A stretch of 64,000 nucleotides of DNA, taken from the NCBI GenBank assembly GCA_027924585.1, contig BSBM01000372.1, positions 29,320,001-29,384,000 of the forward strand, given 5' to 3'. The DNA comes from Larix kaempferi. Taxonomy: Eukaryota > Streptophyta > Pinopsida > Pinales > Pinaceae. The notes beneath the pieces are model-generated. The model did no database searches, was not told where the DNA came from, and saw nothing but the letters and a program-made list of their open reading frames with translations. Of this stretch, positions 12,932 through 25,400 are shown piece after piece. A program made the translations under genes and the position numbers. Position 1 is the first letter of the stretch, and each line of letters starts with the position of its first letter.

Positions 12932-13437
12932 CATCTGCTCTACCACTTGAAGGGCACACTTCATTAAGGGTTGAGATATGACGGGGAAGGAGAGTTGATG
13001 TTTTGGGCACGTTATGCTATTGCTAAGAATCAGTGTTTTGATTAAGCTTAGTGCTAGGTATTATATCATGGTTCAACAAGAAGCAAGCAACAATAGTATT
13101 GAGTTCAACAAAAGGAGAGTACATGGTAGCTTATTTTGCAAGTAGCAGGGCTATCTAGCTTCACGAGTTGATAACCTATGTGATTGATCATATGTTGGAG
13201 CTAATGACAATCAAAGTTGCATCGTGCTATCAAAGAATATAGGGTTTCACGATTGCTCCAAGCATATAGACATTCAATATCATTTCCTACAGATTTCATA
13301 AGCGAGCAATGGCTCTTGATTATGTTCCCTTGGATTTATAGGTAGCAAACATTTTGACTAAGCCCTTGAAAAAGCAGATGCTGGAGATGTTGAGGGGGAG
13401 AGTTCAATTGGTGGAGAACTTCCTCATACAGAGAGAG
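12932..13437 (+). pseudogene. Copia RNase H remnant (continuation of 8950-10520)
   Basis: It resumes with LKGTLH and GLRYD, then reads SSTKGEYMVAYFASSRAI (the RNase H Glu block), SKHIDIQYHFLQ and a C-terminal block ending ENFLIQREC and TAA at the LTR border. A TTGAGGGGGAG purine stretch is at 13390-13400. Stops are frequent. The C-terminal sequence resembles the NTFLGKREC end of the two full-length Copia elements in this window. Confidence 0.75.
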
Positions 13438-14160
13438 TGTTAAGAGTTTTACTTGGTTGCTTGAACAATATTCTACTATAGTTGGGCACAACCAACATTG
13501 TGCAACAGATCCTTATAGTGACTAGTAGCCTCAACTCACCTTGAGATATGTGATCTATTGTGAAAGGTTTGAGGTACATTATTTTAGCCTCTAGGAGGCA
13601 TTGTTGCTTTATAGAGGGTGGTAGAGATAACAATATGCATGTGCCATCTTCAGGGCACTAAGTTATATTTAATTATGTCTCTCTTCTACGATGCATTTTC
13701 TATTGTAGGAAGAGGGTGTTGATCTTTGGCACATACACTAATGCATGTTGTAGTGTTCTCCAACTAGAGTGCACTATCCTTGGCCTATCTATCCATGCAA
13801 GGGGTTGCATTGCTCAAGGTGATTAGGGTTGGTGATTGACTTTGTTAGTGGGGGCACTTTCTAACATGTGTCTAGATACATTTCCCTCTTCTTCCTATTC
13901 TATAAAGGAGATGTAAGGTGCATATCCATGGTGGTTAACATATTTGAGTTTTGAACTATAGTTGTGTAATTTTCTTTTTTTGGTAAATAGGAGATATATT
14001 TAGCATCGAGACTTCTATATTGTGTGTTTGATGTTCATATTTCCACTAGTATGTGTGTGTAGATTAACATATTTATAAGTTTTTTCATTAGAGTTTTTAG
14101 TTTATAGCTACCAAGTGTTTACATTATTTTTATCGAAGTGTAGAATCTACTTAACATGGT
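13438..14160 (+). repeat. Probable 3' LTR of the old Copia copy
   Basis: TGTTAAGAG follows the GAGAGAG purine run that ends the pol remnant, the same arrangement as in the intact Copia elements here. The right end is not defined, because no 5' LTR copy was recognised for comparison. Confidence 0.5.
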
Positions 14161-16277
14161 CTAAAAAATTAACATGCTTGGGACAATCTCGAAAGATGAT
14201 CTTGGCAAGAACCTAGATTTTGTGTTCCATGCAGACAACAAGGGGTAGACTCTGCTTCATCACTTTTTAACATGCCACTTCACCAAGGCGTTATGGTCAA
14301 TAGTGAAAAGGATAATTGAAGGTAAAGAAAGTGGGAAGGGTCTTCATTGGAAGAGAAACTTCAAAACACAAAGGATGATGAGTACATTAGGAAGAAACAT
14401 CACTCCTTACAATGTTTTCTTTATGGGCATTATAGTTGGTAAGAAATGCAACACTCTACCAAGGAAAAACATTTTCCCTTGTGATGGTCTACTACAAAGT
14501 ACAAAGAGCTTACGAACCATATGGTCTAGTTGAAAAAACAAAGTGGTAAAGGAAAAGGTAAGATTGGAGATGAAAAGGCTAGACCTTGAATAATTTTTTG
14601 ATAGAGCATTACAAGGAATGTCGGGGATGAGCGGGGCTAGGAAAATGTTATATATCTTTGGCTCACAATAGCTTTCTTTTGAAAGTGGTGTGGGAAAAGG
14701 CTTAAACAACACAATTGAACTAGCGTGCCTTGTGAATTTAGGTTTAGATGGGACTGAGGGACATACAAGGCTTTGGGGGCTCAACCAGTAATCTCCTAAT
14801 TAAAAGGATTCATTAAGCATAAAAAATTGTTACTACATGGAGTGCTCATAAGAGTTTGGGATTTGAAGTCCTTCCATTCCTTTTCATGCCATTAGGTGAT
14901 GAGGAAATAACTTAAACAGGAAGCTAATGCCTTATAAAAGCAATCATGTGGAAGATAGACATAATCTTTGTAGGTGACCAAGTATGTTGATGGGTCAAAG
15001 GAGGTCCTTCCTCCAAGATAGATTTTTGAATAATTCACCTTTTTATCAAGATGTTAACAATGGAGATGTAAGACGTATGCTTCTCCCAAAAGGTTATCTA
15101 ATCTTGTATTTTTAAGTACGTTGGTTTGGATTTTTTTGATAGGTTTATCAAGTCTTCAATATCGACTCATATGGGGCTCCTCTCAACTCGATCATCATCA
15201 TGCCTTTGTTACAGCCAAGATACAAAGCATGTATCTTTTTTTAAAGTAATGGAAAGGATGTGAATCTTTTCCAAGGAAAAAATATATATCCCTTCTCCAC
15301 CATCCTACTAAATCAACCCCAAGTCTCTTCCCGCGAACAAAGGTGATTGCTAGTCATTCACTAGCTATAGCTTAAAAGCAGATTACCCCAAATCATTTCA
15401 AGATTGTTAATGATGAGAGAAGTAAAAGTTCAAGTCCTTCTATCTGTGGCTTTTTTTATGGCATTCTTAACAAACAAGTCGCACGGAATGATGCTCGAAT
15501 AGAACAAATGATTTTATTGGGTTTAGAACATGATAAACATTTATGACGAGTATTTACTCTCATTTTCAAGGAAAGAACATTGGTTCCTGTAACAAATCAA
15601 TGAATAGCAATATAAATACAAACTTAAATTCATCTTAACCTTGGATCTATCAAGTGTTGAGAGGGATCAAATCCTTCAAAGTGAAACTTTTTTTAGAATG
15701 CAAAAAACTGATTAAAGATTTGCACTTTGAGGGACTTATCCCTCTGGGTGCTTGATCAATCCGGGGTTTCAAACTCACATTACATAGCTTCCTCACCTGG
15801 CTTCAACTTGCCGTAGAAAGTGTCTCTCAGCACAATGATAGTATAGGAGGACAATTTCCAGCAAGGTATGCCTAAATATAAAGAATTGGGATCTCAGAAC
15901 ACATTTAAATACAGTGTAAATTGAAATTTTAATCGAATGTCTCTATTACAAAATCCATGTACTAGACATTTTATACTGGAAAGTCATGTAGAAATGGAGC
16001 AATATGAAGAGATGGATCTCTTTCACTTCATGAATTTGTTCTAATAAAAGTGAGGTTGAAGTATACAGTTCATGATCATAACCCATAATAAATAATCTTT
16101 GAAGTTTTATACATAGCTGAGATTCATGATCCCATGTAAGTTTGTGATGTAGTCAACCATCCAGAATATCTAATATTACAGAGAATCTTTCACAATTGAC
16201 AATTCACCACATGCTGCTTTCACAAATTGCAAGAGAAACTCCAAACGAATTGTATGGCAACGTTTCCAGTTAACATT
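14161..16277. other. No gene recognised; includes the PPT1 3' UTR on its right side
   Basis: The open frames at 14303-14784 give no domain. PPT1 transcription runs leftwards from the stop at 16278, so the first few hundred bases left of it should be 3' UTR. No clear AATAAA-type signal was identified on the minus strand. Confidence 0.4.
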
Positions 16278-16466
16278 TTATGAATTCAGGACTCGCTGCT
16301 GAGCCATTTCACGGATGACTGCATCTTCTTCTAAATAGGGAACAACGTATTTGAGCATGTCACTAGGAGTGATGCCAAGGTGATTCCCAGGTACACTGAT
16401 GTATTTCACTCTCCCCGCATCATCCAAGGTCTTCAAGCCAATCCAATCTTCTGTATAGAGAGCGGT
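16278..16466 (-). CDS. PPT1: PPT1 last exon (62 codons plus stop)
   Basis: The acceptor is a pyrimidine-rich tract ending CAG at 16469-16467. The exon opens with [19 protein letters not shown], and its GNHLGI block carries the catalytic His at exon residue 29. It ends MAQQRVLNS and TAA. A longer open frame continues 5' into the intron as far as 16517, but the family alignment and the acceptor set the exon start at 16466. Confidence 0.93.
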   Translation of the reverse strand, partial: TALYTEDWIGLKTLDDAGRVKYISVPGNHLGITPSDMLKYVVPYLEEDAVIREMAQQRVLNS

Positions 16467-19400
16467 CTGAAAAGGGAACAAACAAAGTATGCTCAGCTCA
16501 TCCACAATACTTCCCAATTGTGCATAATTACCAATTCACTCTGACACAGGATAAAAAATTTACCTCATTTGCTGGCAATATCTCACTGAAATTGCCATCA
16601 GCATAATATCCAAACCATGCTGTCTCTCGTGGAATCAAAACAGTATCGTGCTCAAACTACCCACAATAAGACATAATAAATCGCTCAACAACATAATCAT
16701 ATAACATTACTGTAAACCTCTACGAATTACTGTTTGCAATCTTCATTCAGTACGATTTCATACTTACCATAATGAGAACCAAGTTTTTAAGACTACTGAA
16801 GCGCTCCTTGTATGTGGCATTTCGCTCATCTGGCAATTCATTGTTAAGCTTTGGAAGAAACTTGCAACCTTTTAAATATTCAGATATATCCTGCAGGGAA
16901 AAAGGCGCTTAGTATGTTTGCTCCCATTAAAAACCCTTCAAGAATTTCGAATACATGTAAAGTGTAAACAATGACAAGTTGAATTTTCCGTCAGTTCTTA
17001 TCCTCTAGATTTATCATGCTGTGTATGAGATGTATTATGACGAAGCCTTGAATTTCATGATGCATTCATATGCCTCTACCGATATAGCCACATCATAAAA
17101 AATTCCTTGAAATTTGCCTGCATAATTGACCACTCAATATCTATAAAGACATTTCAAAGTTGCGACAACTTATATTCAATCCTGAGACTGCCTGAAGCTT
17201 GTCAATACATGGCACTCCATTTGATAGATAAATTTATGTGTCAGAACAGTGCAAAGATTTTGTGGGTAATTAAGCTGTGTCATATTTATACATAACATTA
17301 AAATCCCAGCAGACCACTCTAAAATTAAAAGAAAGGCTACACATAAAACTGGAAAGTTGAAAAACACATTACCACTGATCAGAGTTTGCAGTGGAAAAGC
17401 TGGAAGCAATAGTTACAAATGGTAAATTTAGAAAACTGAGGGCTTGCATTTACTGCTAATCAGAATACCACAAACTGACCAGAAGAAAAAAGCTCTACTA
17501 GACTAATCAATGTCTAGTTAGCACTCATTTTCAATAATTTAGTTTAATTTAAATGCAAGTGTCCACTACTGGCCAAATATAACCAATAGGACTGCAAAAG
17601 TACAATAGCCAGAGTGTACAATTGGAGTACCTAAAGCATCTTTGACAAAGAGTAGAACTAAGTGTACAAGGGACATAACAAAGGAGACTGTTAAAGAAAT
17701 ACAATGCAGTGCAAGAAAATAAACCTAATGGATACTAAGAGGCAAGGACCGGGGGAACCAAGACAGAGGCCCTAGATCATTAAAAGTTGACAAAGATACG
17801 TTGAGAAAGGTACCACCCAATAGCTCTCCTAACATCCAAGGCCAGGAAAAAGTTGGTGAGGAGATTCACGCTAATAGCTGACTGCGATGTCTAAGGCCTG
17901 CACTGCCTGACCAATCTAGTAATGGTATCCTGATCATTAAGGCCTCTTGCAATATGAACCATCTAGTGGCTAAAGATAGGAAGTAGTAATTTTGGATCTC
18001 ACAATATGGGAAGATCTATCCCTAAGGATTTTCTGCTGAAGATGTAGCATCTTGCATATGAACACAACAAGACAATTTTGGTATTTTTACTGTAAAGAAG
18101 CCCTCAAGGAAATGCAGAGTCAAGAAATCATTAATTTCTTTCTCATATTTGACTGTAAATGCAGAGTCAGGACTAAGTACAATGGAAAGACATGGCTCTC
18201 TAAGGATTCACTTCATGTTAGTAGTTTTATACAATACCATCCTCATCAATGCATAAGGACCTGATTTCTCTTGTATAAAAGATCAGCCAACATGGCTCCA
18301 GCTATAGTCACGACTCATAGGGGAACCCACCACACAGATCCATGCAATTTGTATTGCCAACTGAATCAAATCTAAATTTGGAGGAAAATTTGGCTGAATT
18401 GAGTTATTGGAAATTTTCCGTATGGAAAGGACGGATTCAGCTGAAAAAGTGCTACTATGGTTCTTATGATTGCTTTCATTTGTTTTTAGATTTAGCACTG
18501 GAGGATTTTAGTTAGTAGGATTCAAAGTTCAGCTTTCCCTACTAATATCTTTGTGTTTTCACATAGCACAACTGGACAAAGTCACCAGGTCAGATAAAAT
18601 TAAGAATTTAGTATCTTGGAATTTTGAGTGTTGTGGAGCAGAAATTGCTGATTTTATTTGCAGATTTGAAGAATCTGAGTAGGGATAGCCCCTGGGGTTA
18701 GAATGCACTAACTAAGAAGCGAGAGATTTGTTGTTGGTGACAGGGACAACAAACCTACACTCAATCCCCCTTGAGACTGATTTCCCCAATGGATTATTTT
18801 GAGCGATAACATAGCATTCTCTCTTTCTTGTCTAACTTGAAGCAATTGAGCATGAAGCTTTTGAACATGGTGAGAGGGGCCACTCTTAGGATTGAATATG
18901 GATTAACTGTACTTCAAAACTGAATTGACTCATTTCTATCAAAACCCAAACATAGTAGAAATTTCAAATCAAACCATGTCAAAGATTTGAATGTCATTAA
19001 AGATGATTTGATTTCTAAAATGTCAAATTTTCTGAGTTCCTTCAATCTAAAGTCTAGTTTGGGTTTGAGTTCATGTTCGAGTATTTTCAGTGCAATTTGG
19101 ATTTGTTCGAGTCTAAGTTTGAGTCTCAAATGATGCCAAAGATTGAATATAATACTAAGACACTAATAAGTTGATCTTACGTTATCTCGAGTTGAAAGAT
19201 TGAGTCGAAACTGGAATTTTGTGTCTTAGAAAGTGTGTGAATCTGGAGCCTTAGAAAGTCCTGATCAAGGAAGAATCTAGAGTCTAGTCTGAGTGGAGAG
19301 ATTCCTTCATCTTCACATGTGAAAATGACTAAATATTCTGTCAAATACTCGCATCTATAGAAGACTTTGAAGAAGGCAATGGTTTTTGAAGATTTTTACA

Positions 19401-22400
19401 ACACAGAGACATCAAAGTTAAAGAGATGCTTGCTACTAAATATGAGGATGCGGATTAGCTTGGAGTAGGGGACCTGCTTGTTGCTATGCATGTCAGGTTA
19501 ACAAAAGAGAAGGATCAATGGTGCACAAGACACCCAAAGATTTAATTTTCATGAAGTGGTGAGTCATAGTGAACCTTGCATCCAGTACACAGTTATCTTA
19601 TGGTTGCACGGAAAGTGTTTCACCTAGCTAGGGATGTGCTTTATGAGATGTGGAGGGCTTGAGGTCCCATAGCCCATTTGTTGTATTTTCGTTGACCTAC
19701 ATTTGGAGAGCTTAGTGGGTGTATGCTTACCTTGGAATCAGCGCTAGGGAGGCACACTTCATGTTGTGGTAGCTGGCACACTTGGGGGTTTGACATCTTC
19801 TACAAGAGTGCACTTGTTGAGAAGGGTGGACTCTTGGGACATGTGGAGTGACCACCATAGGGGAGGGCATTATGCACTTAGAGGTTGGGCATGAAACCCT
19901 AGGAGCATTGGACCCACCTTGCACATATGTTGAGGAGGAACTCCTGAGTTGAAGAGCCAGAGGACACACCATCTTGCTTAGAAGAGCACTTGACATGTAG
20001 ACGCCACCTTGGGGTTGTATAAACCTTATTATGCCATGTAATCCTTAGTGTAGCGTTTCACTTGGGACTTTGTTGTTGACTTAGCCTAGAGTTTACTTGT
20101 GGAATTGTTATCATGCAAATCTACATAGGTAGATCCACCTAATATATATAGAGAGAGAGAGAATCCATTGTTTATTGATTATAAGTATTTGACAATGCAT
20201 TACATTCTCTTAAATTCCAAAGTTTAAAGAACCTGTTTTACTAGAATTCATTGTTCAATGTTTATTGATCATGGTTTTTAGTCATATATGTTTATAGATA
20301 TAAATTTTTATTATTTTGTGGTAAATTTCATTTTAAATTTAATTATTGTATATGTGTGTGTGTGTACGAATCTAAAGCTGAATCTCAACCGAACCTCATC
20401 AAAAAATTCGAATTCAAATCGAATCAAATGGTTGCCAAACTCGAATTTGAATTCAAACCATGTCACCTAGATTGTAGATGGGGAAAGAAATCCTGCCAGC
20501 ACACACCAGGGCATTTATCCTACAGGAAATTCATGATAATGACTCATACAGCGGCCCACTCCCACATCTCACTGCTTACTGATAGTAGTCTCAAATATGC
20601 CTTGTGTGGAAATAAATTTGAAGGCCATTTGTTGTGAGAAAACCCACTGTCAATTTACTGTCCTACCACCAATATGCTGTCAACTCAACATTGACTGCTG
20701 AAACCTGCTAGTAATAAGTATGACATCCCTACAGTTAATCCATGGTCTGAGAGAGGAGACAATTTTTTTCCAACAGATAGACTTTCAATTTTGTGATCAG
20801 GCCAGTAGTTGTGAGGTTATGTTTCTCCTTATTCACAAAAAGAGCATAGACATTAAATATGGACAACATATCGAATCAGGTTCCAGAACAGCCAATACGC
20901 CTATTAACTCCCAACTTGTACCTGTTAGAACAAATAACCCTCTACCTAGCCACCTAGACCTTTGACCTGATGAATTTAGTGGGCCAAACCTCATCCAAAT
21001 TGACCACCTGAGTCACCCTAGAGCTTACTTCTAAACTCTAAGGGTCCTAAACTACCTTATCTGCCTTTTTTAGAACTCATGAAGTCTATTTTGGCATATG
21101 AGGGCAAATTCCTTCAATTAGGACTTATTTTCCTTGATTTTAGGGTCCCACATTGCAAGTGTGAGTTATGGAGTGAATATGGGGAGTTTGCTCCACTGTT
21201 CAAAGACTCCATGCACCTCTTTTTTAGTTATTATGAGACAGTTCCACCCTCCTTGAGTGATTTTAGAGATTTGCATGCACATATAATCAGTTGCTTGCAC
21301 ATCACTCAGTCAAAACTAGTGATTGGGGAGTCTTGGGTCAGTTAAACTCAGTCTAGGTGAGTGTGCATGGCTAAGGGTTTTTAGCTCTAGTTAAGCCTGA
21401 CTAGTCTCCAAGCACTGCATGAGCAATTCAAATAGCCTCCTGACCTAATTTGAATTGCCTTGCTATATATTTTGTTCACCTCCATTCATTATAGTTAATG
21501 AAATACATCATTATTTTCTTCTTCTCTGCTTCTAGTTTTTGTGTAATAATCTACGATAAATCATTTGTTACATGATTAGTTACTTGTTGATTTGATTTTC
21601 ACTATATATCTCTTTAGTTTATATGCCTAGATCTATAAGTTCAAATCTCATATGGTATCAAAGCAGTAGGGGTAATAAACTAGTTAGTGTACTAGTGTTT
21701 TTTTGTCAGGGATCAAGCTTTTGCAGCCATCAAAAAGGCTTTTGTAGCCACCAAAGAGCTCATTTGCAGCCATCAAAGAAGTGTTCATTTATAGCCATCA
21801 AAGAAGTGTTTTTGCATCCACCAAAAAACTCATTTGCAGCCGTCAAAAAGTGTTTTGCAGCCATCAAAGAGAGCTTAGTTGTATCCATGGATCTTCTATC
21901 TCCCCAGCTCAATTGCTACATAGTTGGTATGCTAGATCTAGTCTTGTTGAAGGAGGCCCCAAAAGCTTCACAACACATGTCCTATGAGGACATATTCACA
22001 TACATTGAGAAGATGAAAGAGGCCCCAGAAGCTTCACAACATATAGACTACGCGGACATACGCACATCCATGATCTACTCAGCTAAGGAAGACCCTTTTA
22101 CAGGCCCAGAAGAAGGGGTGATCTACAAATTTCTTATATCCATTGGAGAGCTTATCCCAAATCAAGTTAAAATTGAAGAAGCCATTGGAGAAATTGTCCC
22201 AAATCAAGTTTTGTTGAAGAAGACCTCCAAAATGTCTTCTCATTCTCCGGATCTACAACCTTTGCTCCTACAATTCACCGAGTTCCGCACAAAAGCTTCA
22301 AGGGATTTCCTCCATTAGAAGAAAGGAGTGGTCAAGAACCACCATTCAAGCACTTCAAAGTGTTTGGATCTTGTGAATGGGCTCGCATGCACTTCAAAAG

Positions 22401-25400
22401 AAGGAGAAGTTCACAAAGGTTTGGAGAGGTCTTTGCAAAGCTCTTCATCAAGAAGTTGTTCACCCAGTTGAGAGCTACTTTGGAAGTGAAGGCATCTTTT
22501 GAGCAGGCTTCTTAAATCTTTCTTTTCACATTCTCTTTTATGGGGGGGAGGGGTTCCCATGTGGTTTTTTCCCTCTTTCACAATTTTCAGAGAATTTTTT
22601 TATCTATGCATGGGTACCTAATATGGATGCAAATTGCCATGACCCATTTTTATTTTTTTATTTTTTTCACCTCCTAGGCTTATGGAGGGGTATTAGAGAA
22701 AATAACCCTCTACCTAGCCACCTAGACCTTGACCTGATGACTCTAGTGAATCAAACCCCATCCAAATCGAGCACCTGAGTCACCCTAGAGCTTACTTCTA
22801 AACTCTAAGGGTTTTAAACTACCTTATTTGTCTTTTTAGAACTCATTAAGTCTATTTTGGCATATGAGGGTGAATTCCTTCAATTAAGGTTTATTTTCCT
22901 TGATTTTAGGGTCCCACATTGCAAGTTTGAGTTATGGAGTGAATCTAGGGAGTTTACTCCATTGTTCAGGGACTCCATACACCCCTTTTTTAGTTATTAT
23001 GAGACAGTTCCATCCTCCTTGAGTGATTTTAGGGATTTGCACTCACATACAATCAATTGCTTGCACATCACTTTGTTAAAACTAGTGATTGGGGAGTCTT
23101 GGGTCAATTAAACTGAGTCTAGGTAAGTGTGCATGGCTAACTAAGGTAACTAAGGCTATTTTCTATTATAACCACTTTTCAAAAATCCTGCAGCCACTCT
23201 GCATCAATGGTGTTGAGATGGCACAATTCTAGGCACTTTGTCAAAAGATAACTACTCCCAAAACTAGGGTATGAGGCATTCAAGTGGCTTGCATGGTAAC
23301 ATGACTGCGTAAAAATATGTTGAGGGTCTAACATGAGAAAAGGAGAACTTGGGTTTTAAAAGGTGCTTAAGAAAAATATTATTAAACCTTGAGTTTTAAG
23401 GAAAGTCACCTCTAACCATCCAACTTATGTTTAACCACCAACACACCTTAATAATTATGACCATGTACAAGAGAGATTTCTAAAAGACTCTAACCTAACT
23501 AGAACTGATTTGACACATGTCCATGGTGACTCAAAGTGAGATGTAATAAACCAAGGGCCAAGGAAGCTCAGAGACTAGGGAAGGTGTACTAGAACGTGCT
23601 CACGGCTATGGAGGATTTTGCTGAGTGAAAAAACTTCAAAAGATTTAGACTATAAAGATCTAAACCTTTCTTAGTAAAAAGCACACTCATGAGTCACTTG
23701 CCTAGTACAACTCGTATAGGTGGGCTTATTATACATTAGAAACTGGCCCTTTAAAACAATTACAAGTGCTATCTCACATTTTAGTATTTACAATATTTTA
23801 CAACATGACCATGGACAAAACAAATACAATGATCACCAAAAGACTTTGAAATTTGCTTATAGAAGCCTTTCAGGTATAGATCTTTCGTTCACCATCATCT
23901 TCAATCCACGGATCAACCCTCATGCAAACTAAAGGATAACGATGCCCACTGTTGCCACCGAAAAGCACACCTGGGAGGACTACATCAAAAATCTTTAAGT
24001 TGCTCGGTGTATCCTTGGGGGAAAGTCTCGAGTCAGGTGTTGTCACCTGATCCTAACTCCTCCGTTTAGGCAAACTCTTAACGAAGCCAAGGGGGGTAGA
24101 CCCTAAGAAAGAGTTTCTAAGGCTCTTAAGTTGGTTTTGGTTGTTTATATGAGAAGTAAGTTGTTTTAGGAGTTTTTTGGAATGAAATACTGAAGCAAGC
24201 TTATTGCAAAAATGTGAAATAGTTTGACAACATATAAATATATAACATCAGCATATAAAGATTAATTAACAATAATGAACTGGTATTAAACAAATGAAAT
24301 GTATTGTTGCAACTTGGAGATTAGTGTCGATGGAGTCAATAAAATAGTGCTGCTAAAGATGTAAAGTGTTTTGCAATGTACTTGGTCAATTTTAATTTAT
24401 TGGAATGATGAGTTGATTTAGGGAAAAAATGGGATTCCCGATATACCGTGAGGTACTTGGGAATATGTCCGGATTTCACCTTATGTGGTTCTGCACAAGG
24501 ACATGTGGGCTAGATGGAGTCACGGGGAGATGTCCAACACTACACCAAATGAGGGTGTAGCCTGACAAGGCCCCGTGGTCACTTCCTAGTGGTTCCCACT
24601 TCCTTTGCAAAATTTTCCCACAACAAAGTAATTTTGAATGTAACGCCAGATTTTAGTTATGTTTGGGGGAAGTTACTTTTATTAATGATGAGTTCTTAGT
24701 TAGATGTGAAAAATTTAATGAAGCACACTTTCGTTTTTGGTTATCCCAAAGCTCAGGGCGAACCTGCGATGAGCAAGAGCATACACGGAAAGGTGAATGT
24801 TAAATTCTAATTTTAAAGTTGTGAGTAAGTTATTAGTGGCACAAATCTCTTTCCGCACGATATTGTATCGGGAAAGCCCTTGCACAGCTGGTACTTCCGG
24901 AAATCAATTGTCAATTAATGTTTGGATTTGTAAAAAGTAAAGAGATTGCAAAATAGTTGTTGAACAAAAAAATGTAAAATAACAAAATACAAGTTATCTA
25001 ATTACTACCTACGAATCTCTTTTTTGGTTCAGTACTCGGGCAAACCCTTATCCATGAACCTTACTTCGAGAATGCGTAGGGGTTAGTATTAGTTTTTTCC
25101 CCAAATAATGTAAAGCAAAAGAATGAAATAAAATCTAGATCTAATTAAGGAAAGTAAAAAATAATCTAGAAAAAATACTAACTAAAGTGCAGAAAACAAA
25201 AGAGGCAGATATGGGCCTTCCCTGGATGGGGAAGGGGGTGTGGGTGTTGTGCAATGTTACAAAAACTGAACCGGTGGTCGAACCGGCCGACCTCGAGAAC
25301 CGGAACAGGACCAAAACCAGGAAAAAAACCGGTCCACCAAAAATACATAAAATGTTCGAATTTTGAAAAATTATATATATATAGATATAGATATATGTTC

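Larger units (their letters stand above)
21623..22318 (+). pseudogene. Open frame of 231 codons in the LARD-like element, unrecognised
   Basis: The frame starts inside the LTR, crosses the primer binding site and the seven short repeats, and then reads two repeated blocks ([15 protein letters not shown] and [28 protein letters not shown] and [12 protein letters not shown]). No known domain was recognised. Just beyond its stop, 22340-22400 reads [15 protein letters not shown], which resembles the Copia integrase C-terminal HFRVFG block. I infer a rearranged deletion derivative of a Copia element rather than a real gene. Confidence 0.45.
20923..23140 (+). mobile_element. Coding-poor Copia derivative (LARD-like) with truncated 3' LTR
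   Basis: The 5' LTR (20923-21649), primer binding site, ~1 kb interior, polypurine tract (22683-22690) and 3' LTR (from 22691) are in order on the plus strand. The interior carries only a short repeat-containing open frame and a trace of integrase. The 3' LTR loses similarity near 23140 after about 450 of 727 bp, so it is truncated or interrupted there. Confidence 0.8.

Noticed and set aside
21719-21872. The seven short repeats as a CRISPR-like array
   Set aside because: Units are contiguous and degenerate without spacers, and lie inside a eukaryotic LTR retrotransposon.
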